Source of the DNA: Desulfitobacterium sp050251735
GTDB lineage: Bacteria > Bacillota > Desulfitobacteriia > Desulfitobacteriales > Desulfitobacteriaceae
Assembly: GCA_050251735.1 (NCBI GenBank)
Contig: JBFWMF010000003.1
Location: forward strand, 1-64,000
Length of the DNA: 64,000 nucleotides
Direction: 5' to 3'
Below the pieces are notes generated by a model, which saw only the letters and a list, made by a program, of their open reading frames with translations, searched no databases and was not told the origin of the DNA. The position numbers and the translations under genes are program-made. Each line of letters starts with the position of its first letter. The first letter of the stretch is position 1. Shown here in pieces: positions 1-7,621 of the stretch.

Positions 1-122
1 CAAGCTAAAATCACTGGTTGCCGCCAGAAATGGTGAAGAAATGCTTGAGCCGTATGAGAGGGAAACTCTCACGTACGGTTCTTAGACGAGGGAAAGGGAG
101 CAATCCCTTTTCTTTAGTCGAT
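1..122 (+). mobile_element. Group II intron, 3' end (domains V and VI)
   Basis: Bases 47-81 have the hallmark group II domain V form: GAGCCGTATGAG, a GGAAAC turn, then CTCACGTACGGTTC. Bases 82-122 fold as a domain VI-like hairpin (AAAGGGA / TCCCTTT around a GCAA loop) with an unpaired A on the 3' strand, and end in AT, as expected for an intron 3' terminus. Directly after it the reading frame of an IS3 transposase resumes, so the intron is inserted in that gene. The reverse transcriptase and 5' domains lie outside the window. The exact boundary (about 122) is inferred. Confidence 0.8.
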
Positions 123-395
123 TTTACGAATCCCGATTACATCAAGCTTCTTGAGGAGAATGGGATTCGGATTTCCATGGATGGCAAAGGACAAGCTTTG
201 GACAATGTGCGAACAGAACGCTTCTTTCGCAGCATTAAGTATGATGACATCTATATCAATGAATATTGCACCCCGAGAGAGCTAAGAAAAGACATCAATA
301 AGTGCATGGTCACGTATAACACATATCGCCCTCATGATTCCCTTGAAGGCGATATTCCAAGCAATATTTACTATCGAAAGAATACATCGTTATGA
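123..395 (+). pseudogene. IS3-family transposase OrfB, C-terminal part interrupted by the intron
   Basis: The frame downstream of the intron reads DFTNPDYIKLLEENGIRISM and continues with the rve-integrase end: RTERFFRSIKYDDIY, ELRKDINKCM, then YNTYRPHDSLEG and a C-terminal serine-leucine. This is the last third of the DDE integrase core of IS3 OrfB, with the catalytic E presumably in the RTERFF segment. The N-terminal half would lie beyond the 5' side of the intron, outside the window, so splicing would be needed to rebuild the gene. The stop codon is normal. Confidence 0.8.
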
Positions 396-400
396 GCCCC

Positions 401-454
401 ATCCCTCGACCCAAAGAAGCATCTGACGTGAGGTCTCATGTCAAGCCTAACCCC
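401..454. repeat. IS-associated inverted repeat, copy 1
   Basis: This stretch begins ATCCCTCGACCCA and follows the IS3 OrfB stop. It is the reverse complement of 3515-3567 with about 47 of 53 matches, and a third, more degenerate copy in direct orientation lies at 3598-3660. It is probably the non-coding tail of an IS, now scattered by rearrangement. Bases 455-593 hold no recognisable gene. Confidence 0.6.
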
Positions 455-593
455 AGAGACCGATCCCAGCAGACTGCAAAAATGAGACCTGATTATTAAA
501 TGAAAGGAAAGGAGATAACTTACATTTCAAAAATCATGTCTTGACAAAGGGGTGCGACATATTTCCACCTTCAAATATTAACAATTATCAAAA

Positions 594-1973
594 TTATAGC
601 AAATTATAGGCATGGAGAATATTTAGGATTACTATAAAGACCATGGCAACAGTGAAAACATATTTAACATTCCATTTTGGTCCCACTTCAATAAGTGAAT
701 GATTTACAAGGCCCGCCATGCTTATTACGTTTGCAGACGAAGGGGAGAGAGTTGTAGCTAGGGACCAAGCAGCAGTAAGAGTGAGCGCTAAGAATGCGGA
801 AGAATTATCAAACATAGAAGGCGGAACTGTGCTTCCAATAATTGTAATAGTAATAATGGGGTGGATTCCTATAAGTCCTAGAAGGATGGTAATTAAAATA
901 ACAGCTGATGAAAGAAGCAGAATATTGTTTCCGGTAAGCCCTACAAGAAATGCGGGGATGAAGTCTCCTAAATGAGAAAATACAACTGCTGTTGAGAATA
1001 GGCCTGCGCCTGTAAATAGAACTATTTCATTCTTCAGACGAGGCAAATTATTTGGAAAGTAATTATCCATAAATTCAGTAATAAATATTTCCGGTTTGCC
1101 CAAATACACTAACCAGCATATCGGAAAAATTAAGGCTACCATAGAGACCACTATTACAGTTGCTAAACCAGTAAATTCTGATATGAGAACGATTCCTAAT
1201 ATAAGAACCATAGTAAAAATAAACAATTCGAAAATTTGTAACCAATTAATTTTATCCTGTGGTTCATTAGACTTTATAACGAGTTTATTATTCAGTCCCC
1301 GTTCATTAAACTTTATATTCAACCATCCAACAATAATCGCTGAAATACCCAGTAACACACCATAGGGAAATATAGCAGACCACTTAGCACGGGTAAGTTC
1401 AAGAACTAAGGCTGTAGTCGCATAGTTAGGTGCCCAAATGATAGAAGAAGTGATTCCACGGCAAATTGAAGTGCCTAGTAGTTTATGGTTTTTTCTTTGT
1501 TCACTGGATTGACATATTTCATACATTAAGGGAAGAGCACCGATATTAACCATAACTCCTAGAAAAAAACTCATAAATGATACTCCAAAATAAAAGTCGC
1601 TATCTTTTCTAGTATAGCGCTTAAACATATCCTTTAGGGCTTTGGTATAGCCCCCATGACGAATTGGAAATGCAAGCAAGGGGGCTAAGGTGAACATCAC
1701 TATTAAATAAAGATTTCGACCTATACCCTGGACCCATACCTCTAGTGGAGCTTTGTAATAAATAAGCAAACTAAAACTTACAACAAATAAAAAATACGCA
1801 ACTAAACGCGCTGTACTTCGTACTTGCAAAAATGATGTAATAACTAAATAAACCAGTAAAATAAAGTTCAATCGAGTAATTAAAGGAACACTAAGGAAGA
1901 TATTTGCAATATAGAATACCGCCAGCACAAAAGTAAGTATACTTTTTGATTTAATAAACCAATTCATAATCAA
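594..1973 (-). CDS. Putative ion-transporter-superfamily permease, 12-13 TM
   Basis: A 459-residue, very hydrophobic protein with roughly 12-13 membrane helices and a polar loop near residues 225-240. Two features recall re-entrant loops of the IT superfamily (DASS, NhaD, ArsB and DcuC-like carriers): a half repeat with SSIIWAPNYATTALVL near residue 180 and a second one, AAWSLATTLSPSSANVISMA, near residue 405. The substrate cannot be told. The gene stands alone between IS relics, with no partner gene. It starts at ATG 1973 with an AAGAGG-like sequence just upstream. It is intact and AT-rich. It could be a cargo gene of the surrounding mobile elements or a stranded survivor of a deleted operon. 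Confidence 0.55.
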   Translation of the reverse strand: MIMNWFIKSKSILTFVLAVFYIANIFLSVPLITRLNFILLVYLVITSFLQVRSTARLVAYFLFVVSFSLLIYYKAPLEVWVQGIGRNLYLIVMFTLAPLLAFPIRHGGYTKALKDMFKRYTRKDSDFYFGVSFMSFFLGVMVNIGALPLMYEICQSSEQRKNHKLLGTSICRGITSSIIWAPNYATTALVLELTRAKWSAIFPYGVLLGISAIIVGWLNIKFNERGLNNKLVIKSNEPQDKINWLQIFELFIFTMVLILGIVLISEFTGLATVIVVSMVALIFPICWLVYLGKPEIFITEFMDNYFPNNLPRLKNEIVLFTGAGLFSTAVVFSHLGDFIPAFLVGLTGNNILLLSSAVILITILLGLIGIHPIITITIIGSTVPPSMFDNSSAFLALTLTAAWSLATTLSPSSANVISMAGLVNHSLIEVGPKWNVKYVFTVAMVFIVILNILHAYNLL

Positions 1974-2092
1974 CCTCTTTCTTAACTAGGATTCTTGAAA
2001 TAATATGTAAAGATATTCTTCAACCTGACCCGTACCCGGTTTGTCATACACAGGTGAGTTAGGGTAAAGTAATACCTGTGGAGGGCGATAAA

Positions 2093-2389
2093 GTGAAGAA
2101 AAAAGGCAAGTGCTACGATGAACAATTTAAGAAAGATATTGTAAGACTGATACAAGAAGAAAATCGGTCAATGTCAAGCATCGTAAAATGATTTTGTTTT
2201 AATCAGCAAACGGTACGGAATTGGCTTAAAGCAAGTATAGAAAGATAGGACCCTGACAAGTCTAAAATAGCTGAGTTAAAATCCCAATTAAAGGCTAAAG
2301 ATAAACAGATCGCAGACCAGGAGGTGACCATAGATATCCTAAAAAAGCTACTGCCATCTTCGTCCAGAACAACAGGAAATGATCTATAA
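2093..2389 (+). pseudogene. Decayed IS3-family OrfA
   Basis: A GTG start behind GGAGGG opens a frame reading KKKGKCYDEQFKKDIVRLIQ, a typical IS3 OrfA helix-turn-helix N-terminus. A leucine-zipper-like part follows (KIAELKSQLKAKDKQIADQE, then VTIDILKKL). In-frame stops after SSIVK and after the NWLKASIER segment inactivate it. The upstream bases 2025-2060 (TGACCCGTACCC...) may be the IS end. Confidence 0.75.
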
Positions 2390-2399
2390 AACAATCAAG

Positions 2400-2720
2400 A
2401 AGGAAAGCAGCTAATAAGCTATACAGTGTAAGAAAGAAACCATTTCGCGTAGGCCTCACAAATTCTAATCACAATTTGCCAAACGCACCAAACCTTCTTA
2501 ATCAGGGTTCTCAAGCAGATGCCCCGAATACCGTATGGGTAACCGACATCACCCAATTCAAAGTAGGAAATCAAAAATTATATCTGGCAGCGATTTAGGA
2601 CTTATTTAATAAAGAAATCGTAGGCTGGTCTTTAGCAAATCATATGAGGACGGAGCTATGTCTAGAGGCATTGGGGAACGCCTTGAAACGGCACAGATCA
2701 GCCAAAGATTTAATCCATCA
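2400..2720 (+). pseudogene. Decayed IS3-family OrfB fragment (DDE domain)
   Basis: Downstream of the OrfA relic the frame gives APNTVWVTDITQF and KLYLAAI, a stop, then DLFNKEIVGWSLANHMRTEL. This is the first and second catalytic-Asp region of the IS3 integrase core. The HTH_21 region is missing or scrambled. Near 2725 the sequence changes abruptly to an IS21 IstA reading frame, so the C-terminal third was lost at a recombination or insertion junction. Confidence 0.75.
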
Positions 2721-2724
2721 TACT

Positions 2725-3480
2725 GGTGCAAAAGAACTGGACATTGCTTGGCCTTTAAAGGCCGAAATGACGGATGCTGAATTAAGCAAGTTTTTCCATA
2801 ATAAATCAGTTTCGGAAACCCAGCGTAAGTATCTTAATCTCGAGTACATCGATAAGGAAATGATGCGCAATGGGGTAACTCTTAAACTGCTCTGGAAATA
2901 AGTACTATGAGGAATGCAGGCAATCCAATGAGCTACAACTTATGTATTCTCAGTTTTGTTTCCATTACCAGAAGCATTCGGAAAAGAAACGGGCAACTAT
3001 GCACATTCCGCGCAAGCCAGGTGAACAGATTGAAGTAGACTGGGCCGGAGATCCAGCTTACAATGTGGATCGTGACACAGAAGAAATGATTCCGGACAAC
3101 TTAAAGACGGGTGTTGAGCATTCCCACTGGTTCACACCAAAAATCAATGAGACCTACCATGAAATGGCTGAACACTACGACACTGCAGTGCTCCCTGCTC
3201 GGGTTAGGGCCCCCAAAGATAAACCTGGTGTTGAATGAACTGTGGGTAACATATCCACTTGGATTACAGCAGCTCTTCGGAACGAGAAGTTCTTTTCGTT
3301 AGAGGAACTAAACCGGGAAATAAGAAGTCGCCTCGATGCCTTAACTGTCGCGCTTTTCAAAAGAAGGAGGGCAGCCATTATAGTGTTAATCTCAAAGATG
3401 AGAAGCCATTTCTCGCACCATTACCGTCTGCCCCTTATGAACTTGAATAATATGGTCAAAATGAGCCGCGATTCCGGGCT
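2725..3480 (+). pseudogene. IS21-family IstA transposase relic
   Basis: Frames in succession give AKELDIAWPLKAEMTDAELS, the zone around FHNKSVSETQRKYLNLEYID, then HIPRKPGEQIEVDWAGDPAY (the DDE-domain strand with a catalytic Asp), NISTWITAALRNEKFFSLEE and FLAPLPSAPYELE. These are successive pieces of IstA, broken by frameshifts near 2900 and 3235 and probably by an internal deletion after the VDWAGD motif. No IstB ATPase gene is present. The end runs straight into IS21-type terminal repeats. Confidence 0.75.
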
Positions 3481-3500
3481 GTTTGAGCCATCCCTCCAGA
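3455..3500. repeat. IS21-type terminal repeats (inward-facing end)
   Basis: Two GAGCC-centred units (GAGCCGCGATTCCGG and TTGAGCCATCCCTCC) lie in the orientation opposite to the cluster at 3670-3755. Multiple short repeats at each end are characteristic of IS21 elements. The IstA relic ends inside this block. Confidence 0.55.
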
Positions 3501-3514
3501 TAGGGGGGCACTTT

Positions 3515-3567
3515 GGGGTAGACTTGACATGGGACCCCACGTCGGATGCTTCCATGGGTCGAGGGAT
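3515..3567. repeat. IS-associated inverted repeat, copy 2
   Basis: This is the reverse complement of 401-454 (about 47 of 53 bases). A third degenerate copy in the opposite orientation follows at 3598-3660 (AGCCCCATCCCTTCATT...). Together they show that the same IS end is present several times in both orientations in the first 4 kb. Confidence 0.6.
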
Positions 3568-3669
3568 AAGGCTTCAAAGAAGGATTCCTCTGGAGTAAGC
3601 CCCATCCCTTCATTCTAGGGTAGCATCCGCCGCCCCCATATCAAGTCTTGCTCTGGGGTCAACGAAAAC

Positions 3670-3755
3670 AAGCGTGGCTCTAACACCGGAGGAGTGGCTC
3701 AATTTTTCCGGAGAGGTGGCTCAACTACCTCCGGAACAGCGGCTCTCGCGAACCA
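3670..3755. repeat. IS21-type terminal repeat cluster
   Basis: Four spaced units of about 21-23 bp carry G(T/C)GGCTC followed by a CCGGA box: GTGGCTCTAACACCGGAGGA, GTGGCTCAATTTTTCCGGAG, GTGGCTCAACTACCTCCGGA and GCGGCTCTCGCG. The spacing and repetition match transposase-binding repeats at an IS21-family end, facing the minus-strand IstA fragment at 3800-3990. Confidence 0.6.
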
Positions 3756-3799
3756 TAATATTCATGAACTTGCACAATGGAAAAAACTCACTGTGCAGT

Positions 3800-3990
3800 T
3801 CAATTAGTAATGGCAGTGCTGGGGCCAATCTTTTCGGCCCATTCGATAAAGCGTTGCCCATTCAACTGTAAACATTTCTGATGATCCTCTGGCATATGAA
3901 CCTCAGTGGTTCTGTATTGACCAGGATGACCGTAAAGAGCTTGGTGATGTAAGCGGAAATAACGGTTCATTCCCCTCTGGAATAACGGAC
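3800..3990 (-). pseudogene. IS21 IstA fragment on the minus strand
   Basis: On the minus strand the sequence reads YFRLHHQALYGHPGQYRTTE, then VHMPEDHQKCLQLNGQRFIE and WAEKIGPSTAITN before a stop. This is the central IstA segment between the DDE domain and the C-terminus. Both flanks are missing. It is a second, independent IS21 remnant, opposite in orientation to the one at 2725-3480. Confidence 0.65.
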
Positions 3991-4018
3991 CTAAGGTTCC
4001 TTCCCGGAACCAATGAAA

Positions 4019-4063
4019 CCACCCTGTCCGGAATGGTTGGAACCAACCTTCCGGACAGGGTGG
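4019..4063. repeat. 45-bp near-perfect palindrome
   Basis: CCACCCTGTCCGGAA and TTCCGGACAGGGTGG flank an inner pair GGTTGG-AA-CCAACC, so the whole 45 bp folds into one long hairpin with a single bulged T. No T-run follows on either strand, so it is not a simple terminator. It sits next to IS21 debris and contains CCGGA boxes like those of the IS21 ends, so it may be a fused, head-to-head IS end. Confidence 0.75.
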
Positions 4064-4179
4064 AACTTTAAATCGTAATATTCACTATGAAAACTTGAAA
4101 AACGATTATTATATTATGGACCTTTCACATGCTTAAGATTTAAGCAATATCAAAATAAAATTATCCGTAGTCATGCTAT

Positions 4180-4243
4180 GATAGTGCCGCATCATGGGTA
4201 ACTCGAAGCGTTAGCGGAGGGTTATCCATGATGCGGCACTATC
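4180..4243. repeat. Long inverted repeat, 23-bp arms, 18-nt loop
   Basis: Arm 4180-4202 (GATAGTGCCGCATCATGGGTAAC) and arm 4221-4243 are reverse complements at 22 of 23 positions. The loop is TCGAAGCGTTAGCGGAGG. There is no T-tract on either strand. The stretch 4064-4420 contains no gene that I recognise. The hairpin lies about 180 bp past the end of the operon ending at 4421 and could be an RNA-processing or transposon-type structure. Confidence 0.75.
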
Positions 4244-4420
4244 CACGGCCCCTAAAGGGAAGCTTTTACAACTTCTTTAATATCTAATGGCTAGATTTAC
4301 TCAATTTAATCTGCTATTAAATGATGACCAATTAACTTCTGGGGAACGGAGCTTGTTTGATTTCTCCCTATAGCAACAGTATACGGAATGCTTTCTGAGT
4401 AACTTAAAAAAATTCTTACT

Positions 4421-5497
4421 TCAAGCTTGCCACTGCATCTTATTTTTTGTCCATTCCAAGACTTGCTCATCATTAAGCCGAAGGCAAAAGTCTGGTTCCA
4501 AGATTACTTTTCCGTCTACAAACTTAGGAGCTTCTATACATATTGGTGCTACAGTTTTTAAAAAGCCGTTTTGTTCACCAGCAGTTTTAACTCCAAGATT
4601 AGAACATAGTAGTGCCTCGTGATAACAACCAATTTCTGTAGCAACTCCATTGCCGTATATTATTCCAATTCCATGCTTTTGGGCCAATCTAATAGCAGCT
4701 GCCATACTTTGTGCACTACTGGATTTCATCAGTTTGAATTTAATCCACTGAGCGCACTTTTCCTTTGCAGTTCGTTCAACTTCTTCTAAGCCATAAATTG
4801 ATTCATCTAACATTAGTGGTAGAGGTGAAATCAGGCTGAGCTGTTTCATGGCTCCCCACGCATCGTTACCAAAAGGTTGTTCGAAGAGTTCAATATTGCT
4901 AGGGTCAACACTATCGACGAAACGTTCCGCCTCGCTATAGGTGTAATGCTGATTCGCATCAATTCTAATTTTCCCACGGCTACCTACCTGGGATTGAATG
5001 GCACGAACCTTATCGATATCGCGCTCAACATCAAAGCCTACTTTTACTTTTAATGTACCATACCCAGACTGAAGAAGTTTTTCAGCAATTCCAAGTGATT
5101 GATCTTTAGTGGTGGCATTCACAATGCCGACCAACTCGACTTCTTTGCGTGTCGAAGGTGATTTTAATAGTGATTCCCCTTGCAACAATTCGATTGCTGT
5201 TAAAAATGCAGTGCAAGCAAATGGATGCTTATGAACCCATGGTTGAAGTTTTTCTTTGGCATTAGTTAATTCCTGATTTAATAGCTCGACACCATGTGCC
5301 TTAGCAAACCCCCACGCATCTTCCGGACTCTCCCAAGAATAGCCAAGTACTGTTGTACATTCCCCAAGACCTTCGTTGCCCTTGTCATCTCTTAAACGAA
5401 CAACCAAACTCGTAAAGAAAGGTATATCAGCAATCGCAGTATGGTAGGGAACTTTTAGTGGGACATTTAGGTCAAAGACTTCAATACTTTTAATCAT
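4421..5497 (-). CDS. Enolase-superfamily enzyme, muconate-lactonizing (MLE) subgroup
   Basis: A 358-residue mandelate racemase/muconate cycloisomerase-type protein with an N-terminal capping domain (about 1-125) and a TIM barrel. The MLE-subgroup acid/base set is complete: the K150-x-K152 pair in TLKVKVG, metal ligands D180 (IRIDAN), E206 (LFEQPF) and D231 (LMLDES), and K255 in FKLMKSS on the opposite face. Known members cycloisomerise muconate, form o-succinylbenzoate, or epimerise dipeptides and N-acyl amino acids. The family chemistry is abstraction of an alpha proton from a carboxylate. It is the last gene of operon B, 61 bp after tctA, so it probably racemises, lactonises or dehydrates the carboxylic acid imported by TctABC. 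The precise reaction cannot be read from the sequence. Confidence 0.8.
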   Translation of the reverse strand: MIKSIEVFDLNVPLKVPYHTAIADIPFFTSLVVRLRDDKGNEGLGECTTVLGYSWESPEDAWGFAKAHGVELLNQELTNAKEKLQPWVHKHPFACTAFLTAIELLQGESLLKSPSTRKEVELVGIVNATTKDQSLGIAEKLLQSGYGTLKVKVGFDVERDIDKVRAIQSQVGSRGKIRIDANQHYTYSEAERFVDSVDPSNIELFEQPFGNDAWGAMKQLSLISPLPLMLDESIYGLEEVERTAKEKCAQWIKFKLMKSSSAQSMAAAIRLAQKHGIGIIYGNGVATEIGCYHEALLCSNLGVKTAGEQNGFLKTVAPICIEAPKFVDGKVILEPDFCLRLNDEQVLEWTKNKMQWQA

Positions 5498-5558
5498 CCC
5501 TTATACACTTCCTGTACAATCTTTTTATATATCCCTAAATATTTGTAGATACTTCTAC

Positions 5559-7094
5559 TTAATCTGAAAAGTACTTCTCAATATCCGCCATAACCTCATC
5601 CTGTGAAAGTCCACTCTTTTCTGCTTTCTTTTTAGCAATGTATAATTGGATAAATGGCAAAACGAAGCTGATAATAGCTAAGATTATGAACAAAAGAGAT
5701 ATAGGGCGAGTCAGAAATATCAGAGCGCCATTGTCAGATACAGCCATAGCTCTTCGGAAATTGCTTTCTATCATAGGCCCTAGAACAAGTGCTAAAACCA
5801 TTGGAGCCAGTGGGAAATTATATTTTCTTAATATGAATCCCATTATTCCAAAAACTAACATGGTTCCGACATCAAAGAGACTATTTCTTAAGCTATACGA
5901 GCCAACTACAGCGAAGGCAAAGATCAATGCTGTTAATGCGCCTTTGGGTAGTTCCAAGAACTTCGTCCAAACTCTTATACCAAAAAATCCCATAATGCCC
6001 ATGACGATATTGGCTAGAAATAGGGCCGCAATAAGTCCATATACTACTGAGCCATTCTTCTCGAATAATTCGGGCCCTACAGTTAATCCATGCAGAGTAA
6101 AAGCACCAAGCAAGACTGCTGCTGTAGCAGATCCGGGGATTCCCATGGTTAACAACGGGATTAAGGCTGTACTAACTGATCCATTATCAGCCGCCTGAGG
6201 AGCCGCTACGCCTTCTAAACTTCCCTTTCCAAATACCTCTGGGTGTTTTGACATGTTACGTGCTTGATTGTAGCCAATCCAACAAGCTGTTGCAGCACCT
6301 ACTCCAGGAAGTGCGCCGAGAAATGCTCCAATAGCCGTACTCACCGCAATTACTTTGCTTAATCCTTTTATTTCTTTGAGAGACGGGATTTTATTAGTAA
6401 CTTTCTGAATTACAGTTTTAGGACCTAATTCTTCAATTGAGACTAAGGCTTCGGAAAGCGCAAATAAACCAACTAAAGCTGGAACGAAAGAAATTCCACT
6501 AAGTAAATTTACGTTACCGAAGGTGAAACGTGGGGCTGCCACAAAGGAATCAATACCTATCGTGACGATCAGCAATCCCAAAGCAGCTACTAGAAATCCT
6601 TTGAGCCAATTCCGTCCTGAAAGTCCTGCTACAATAGTTAAACCAAACAATGCTAATGCGAAATATTCTACAGGACCAAATCTTAATGCTACTGCTGCAA
6701 GAGGACCAGCTGTAAGGGCGAGCATAATATTTGATACCAAACCTCCGATTACTGAGGCATATAAAGCTACAAACAATGCCTCGCCCGCTCGTCCTTTTTT
6801 CATTAATGGGTATCCATCAAGCAGCGTAGCTGCAGCTGCAGGGGTGCCTGGCGTACCAATACATATCGCTGTAATAGAGCCTGCATATGAAGCTGCTGCG
6901 TACAGCGATGCTAAAAGAACGATTGCTGTAGTAGGCTGCATACCGTAAGTAAACGGAATTAGTAGTGCGGTTCCCGAGGTGGCATCCAATCCAGGAGTAA
7001 GTCCAAACATCATTCCAATACCGACACCACATACTACCGCAAGTAAGCATTGCCAGCTCAAGAGAACCTGAATACCTTCCATAACATGTTCCAT
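5559..7094 (-). CDS. tctA: Tripartite tricarboxylate transporter, large permease TctA
   Basis: A 511-residue integral membrane protein of the TctA (DUF112) family with about 11-12 helices. Its two family signatures are present: MMFGLTPGLDATSGTALLIP near residues 28-47, and GTPGTPAAAATLLDGYPLMK near 78-98, with a repeat copy in the second half (ALPGVGAATACWIGY and ADNGSVSTALIPLLTMGIPG). It forms the channel through which a carboxylate delivered by TctC enters, driven by an ion gradient. It follows tctB by 14 bp in operon B. The ATG 7094 start is supported by AGAGAGGACG upstream. Confidence 0.92.
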   Translation of the reverse strand: MEHVMEGIQVLLSWQCLLAVVCGVGIGMMFGLTPGLDATSGTALLIPFTYGMQPTTAIVLLASLYAAASYAGSITAICIGTPGTPAAAATLLDGYPLMKKGRAGEALFVALYASVIGGLVSNIMLALTAGPLAAVALRFGPVEYFALALFGLTIVAGLSGRNWLKGFLVAALGLLIVTIGIDSFVAAPRFTFGNVNLLSGISFVPALVGLFALSEALVSIEELGPKTVIQKVTNKIPSLKEIKGLSKVIAVSTAIGAFLGALPGVGAATACWIGYNQARNMSKHPEVFGKGSLEGVAAPQAADNGSVSTALIPLLTMGIPGSATAAVLLGAFTLHGLTVGPELFEKNGSVVYGLIAALFLANIVMGIMGFFGIRVWTKFLELPKGALTALIFAFAVVGSYSLRNSLFDVGTMLVFGIMGFILRKYNFPLAPMVLALVLGPMIESNFRRAMAVSDNGALIFLTRPISLLFIILAIISFVLPFIQLYIAKKKAEKSGLSQDEVMADIEKYFSD

Positions 7095-7108
7095 AATTCT
7101 CGTCCTCT

Positions 7109-7552
7109 CTAACCTAAGATTCCCATTGGTAATGGTAGTTGAAGTACTTTATAAAAAGCAAAGTAAATAAATAATGTAAAGACTGCTGCTACTGAAATTA
7201 CAGCCACCCAGTTTTCTACTTTGAGCACACGCATGACTAGGATTAAGAAGATGGGTGTTACAATAAAGTAACCTATATTGGTCATGAGGATCGTGTACGA
7301 TAGTAATAAGATTAGAGAAATAATGATTAATTTCCAATTATTAAGTTTAACTGCATTTAGTTTAGCTTCTGGTTTTCGATTCTGCCACAATCCTAATAAA
7401 CTCAAACCCAAGATTAATATTAAGCATACTCTAGGATATCCTGCAGGTCCAACGGGATCACTTTGCACGTCAGAGAAACCGAATGTCAACCAGTATAGGT
7501 AAACAGATAATAGCACAAAGATAGACAGAATAATGATCGTTCCTTTGCGCAT
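7109..7552 (-). CDS. tctB: Tripartite tricarboxylate transporter, small permease TctB
   Basis: A 147-residue protein with four predicted membrane helices (about 7-25, 40-57, 75-100 and 108-135), as usual for TctB. It is poorly conserved in sequence, as the family is, and the call rests on size, topology and position between tctC and tctA. It probably helps assemble the TctA channel. A GGAGGGG sequence lies just upstream of ATG 7552. Confidence 0.88.
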   Translation of the reverse strand: MRKGTIIILSIFVLLSVYLYWLTFGFSDVQSDPVGPAGYPRVCLILILGLSLLGLWQNRKPEAKLNAVKLNNWKLIIISLILLLSYTILMTNIGYFIVTPIFLILVMRVLKVENWVAVISVAAVFTLFIYFAFYKVLQLPLPMGILG

Positions 7553-7621
7553 CTTTCTCCCCTCCTTATTATATATATATTTAGGGGTAAGGGTGGGAAT
7601 GAGAATATCCCACCCTTTGGA

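Noticed and set aside
718..1365. Plus-strand open frames opposite the 594-1973 membrane protein
   Set aside because: They are antisense shadows with no family resemblance, while the minus frame has clean transmembrane structure.
4180..4243. Hairpin considered as an integron attC site or a rho-independent terminator
   Set aside because: No integrase or cassette array is seen and the core-site spacing is not convincing; no T-run follows on either strand.
5638..6948. Plus-strand frames of 141-186 codons opposite tctA
   Set aside because: Antisense shadows of a conserved permease gene, with no ribosome-binding site of note and no recognisable domain.
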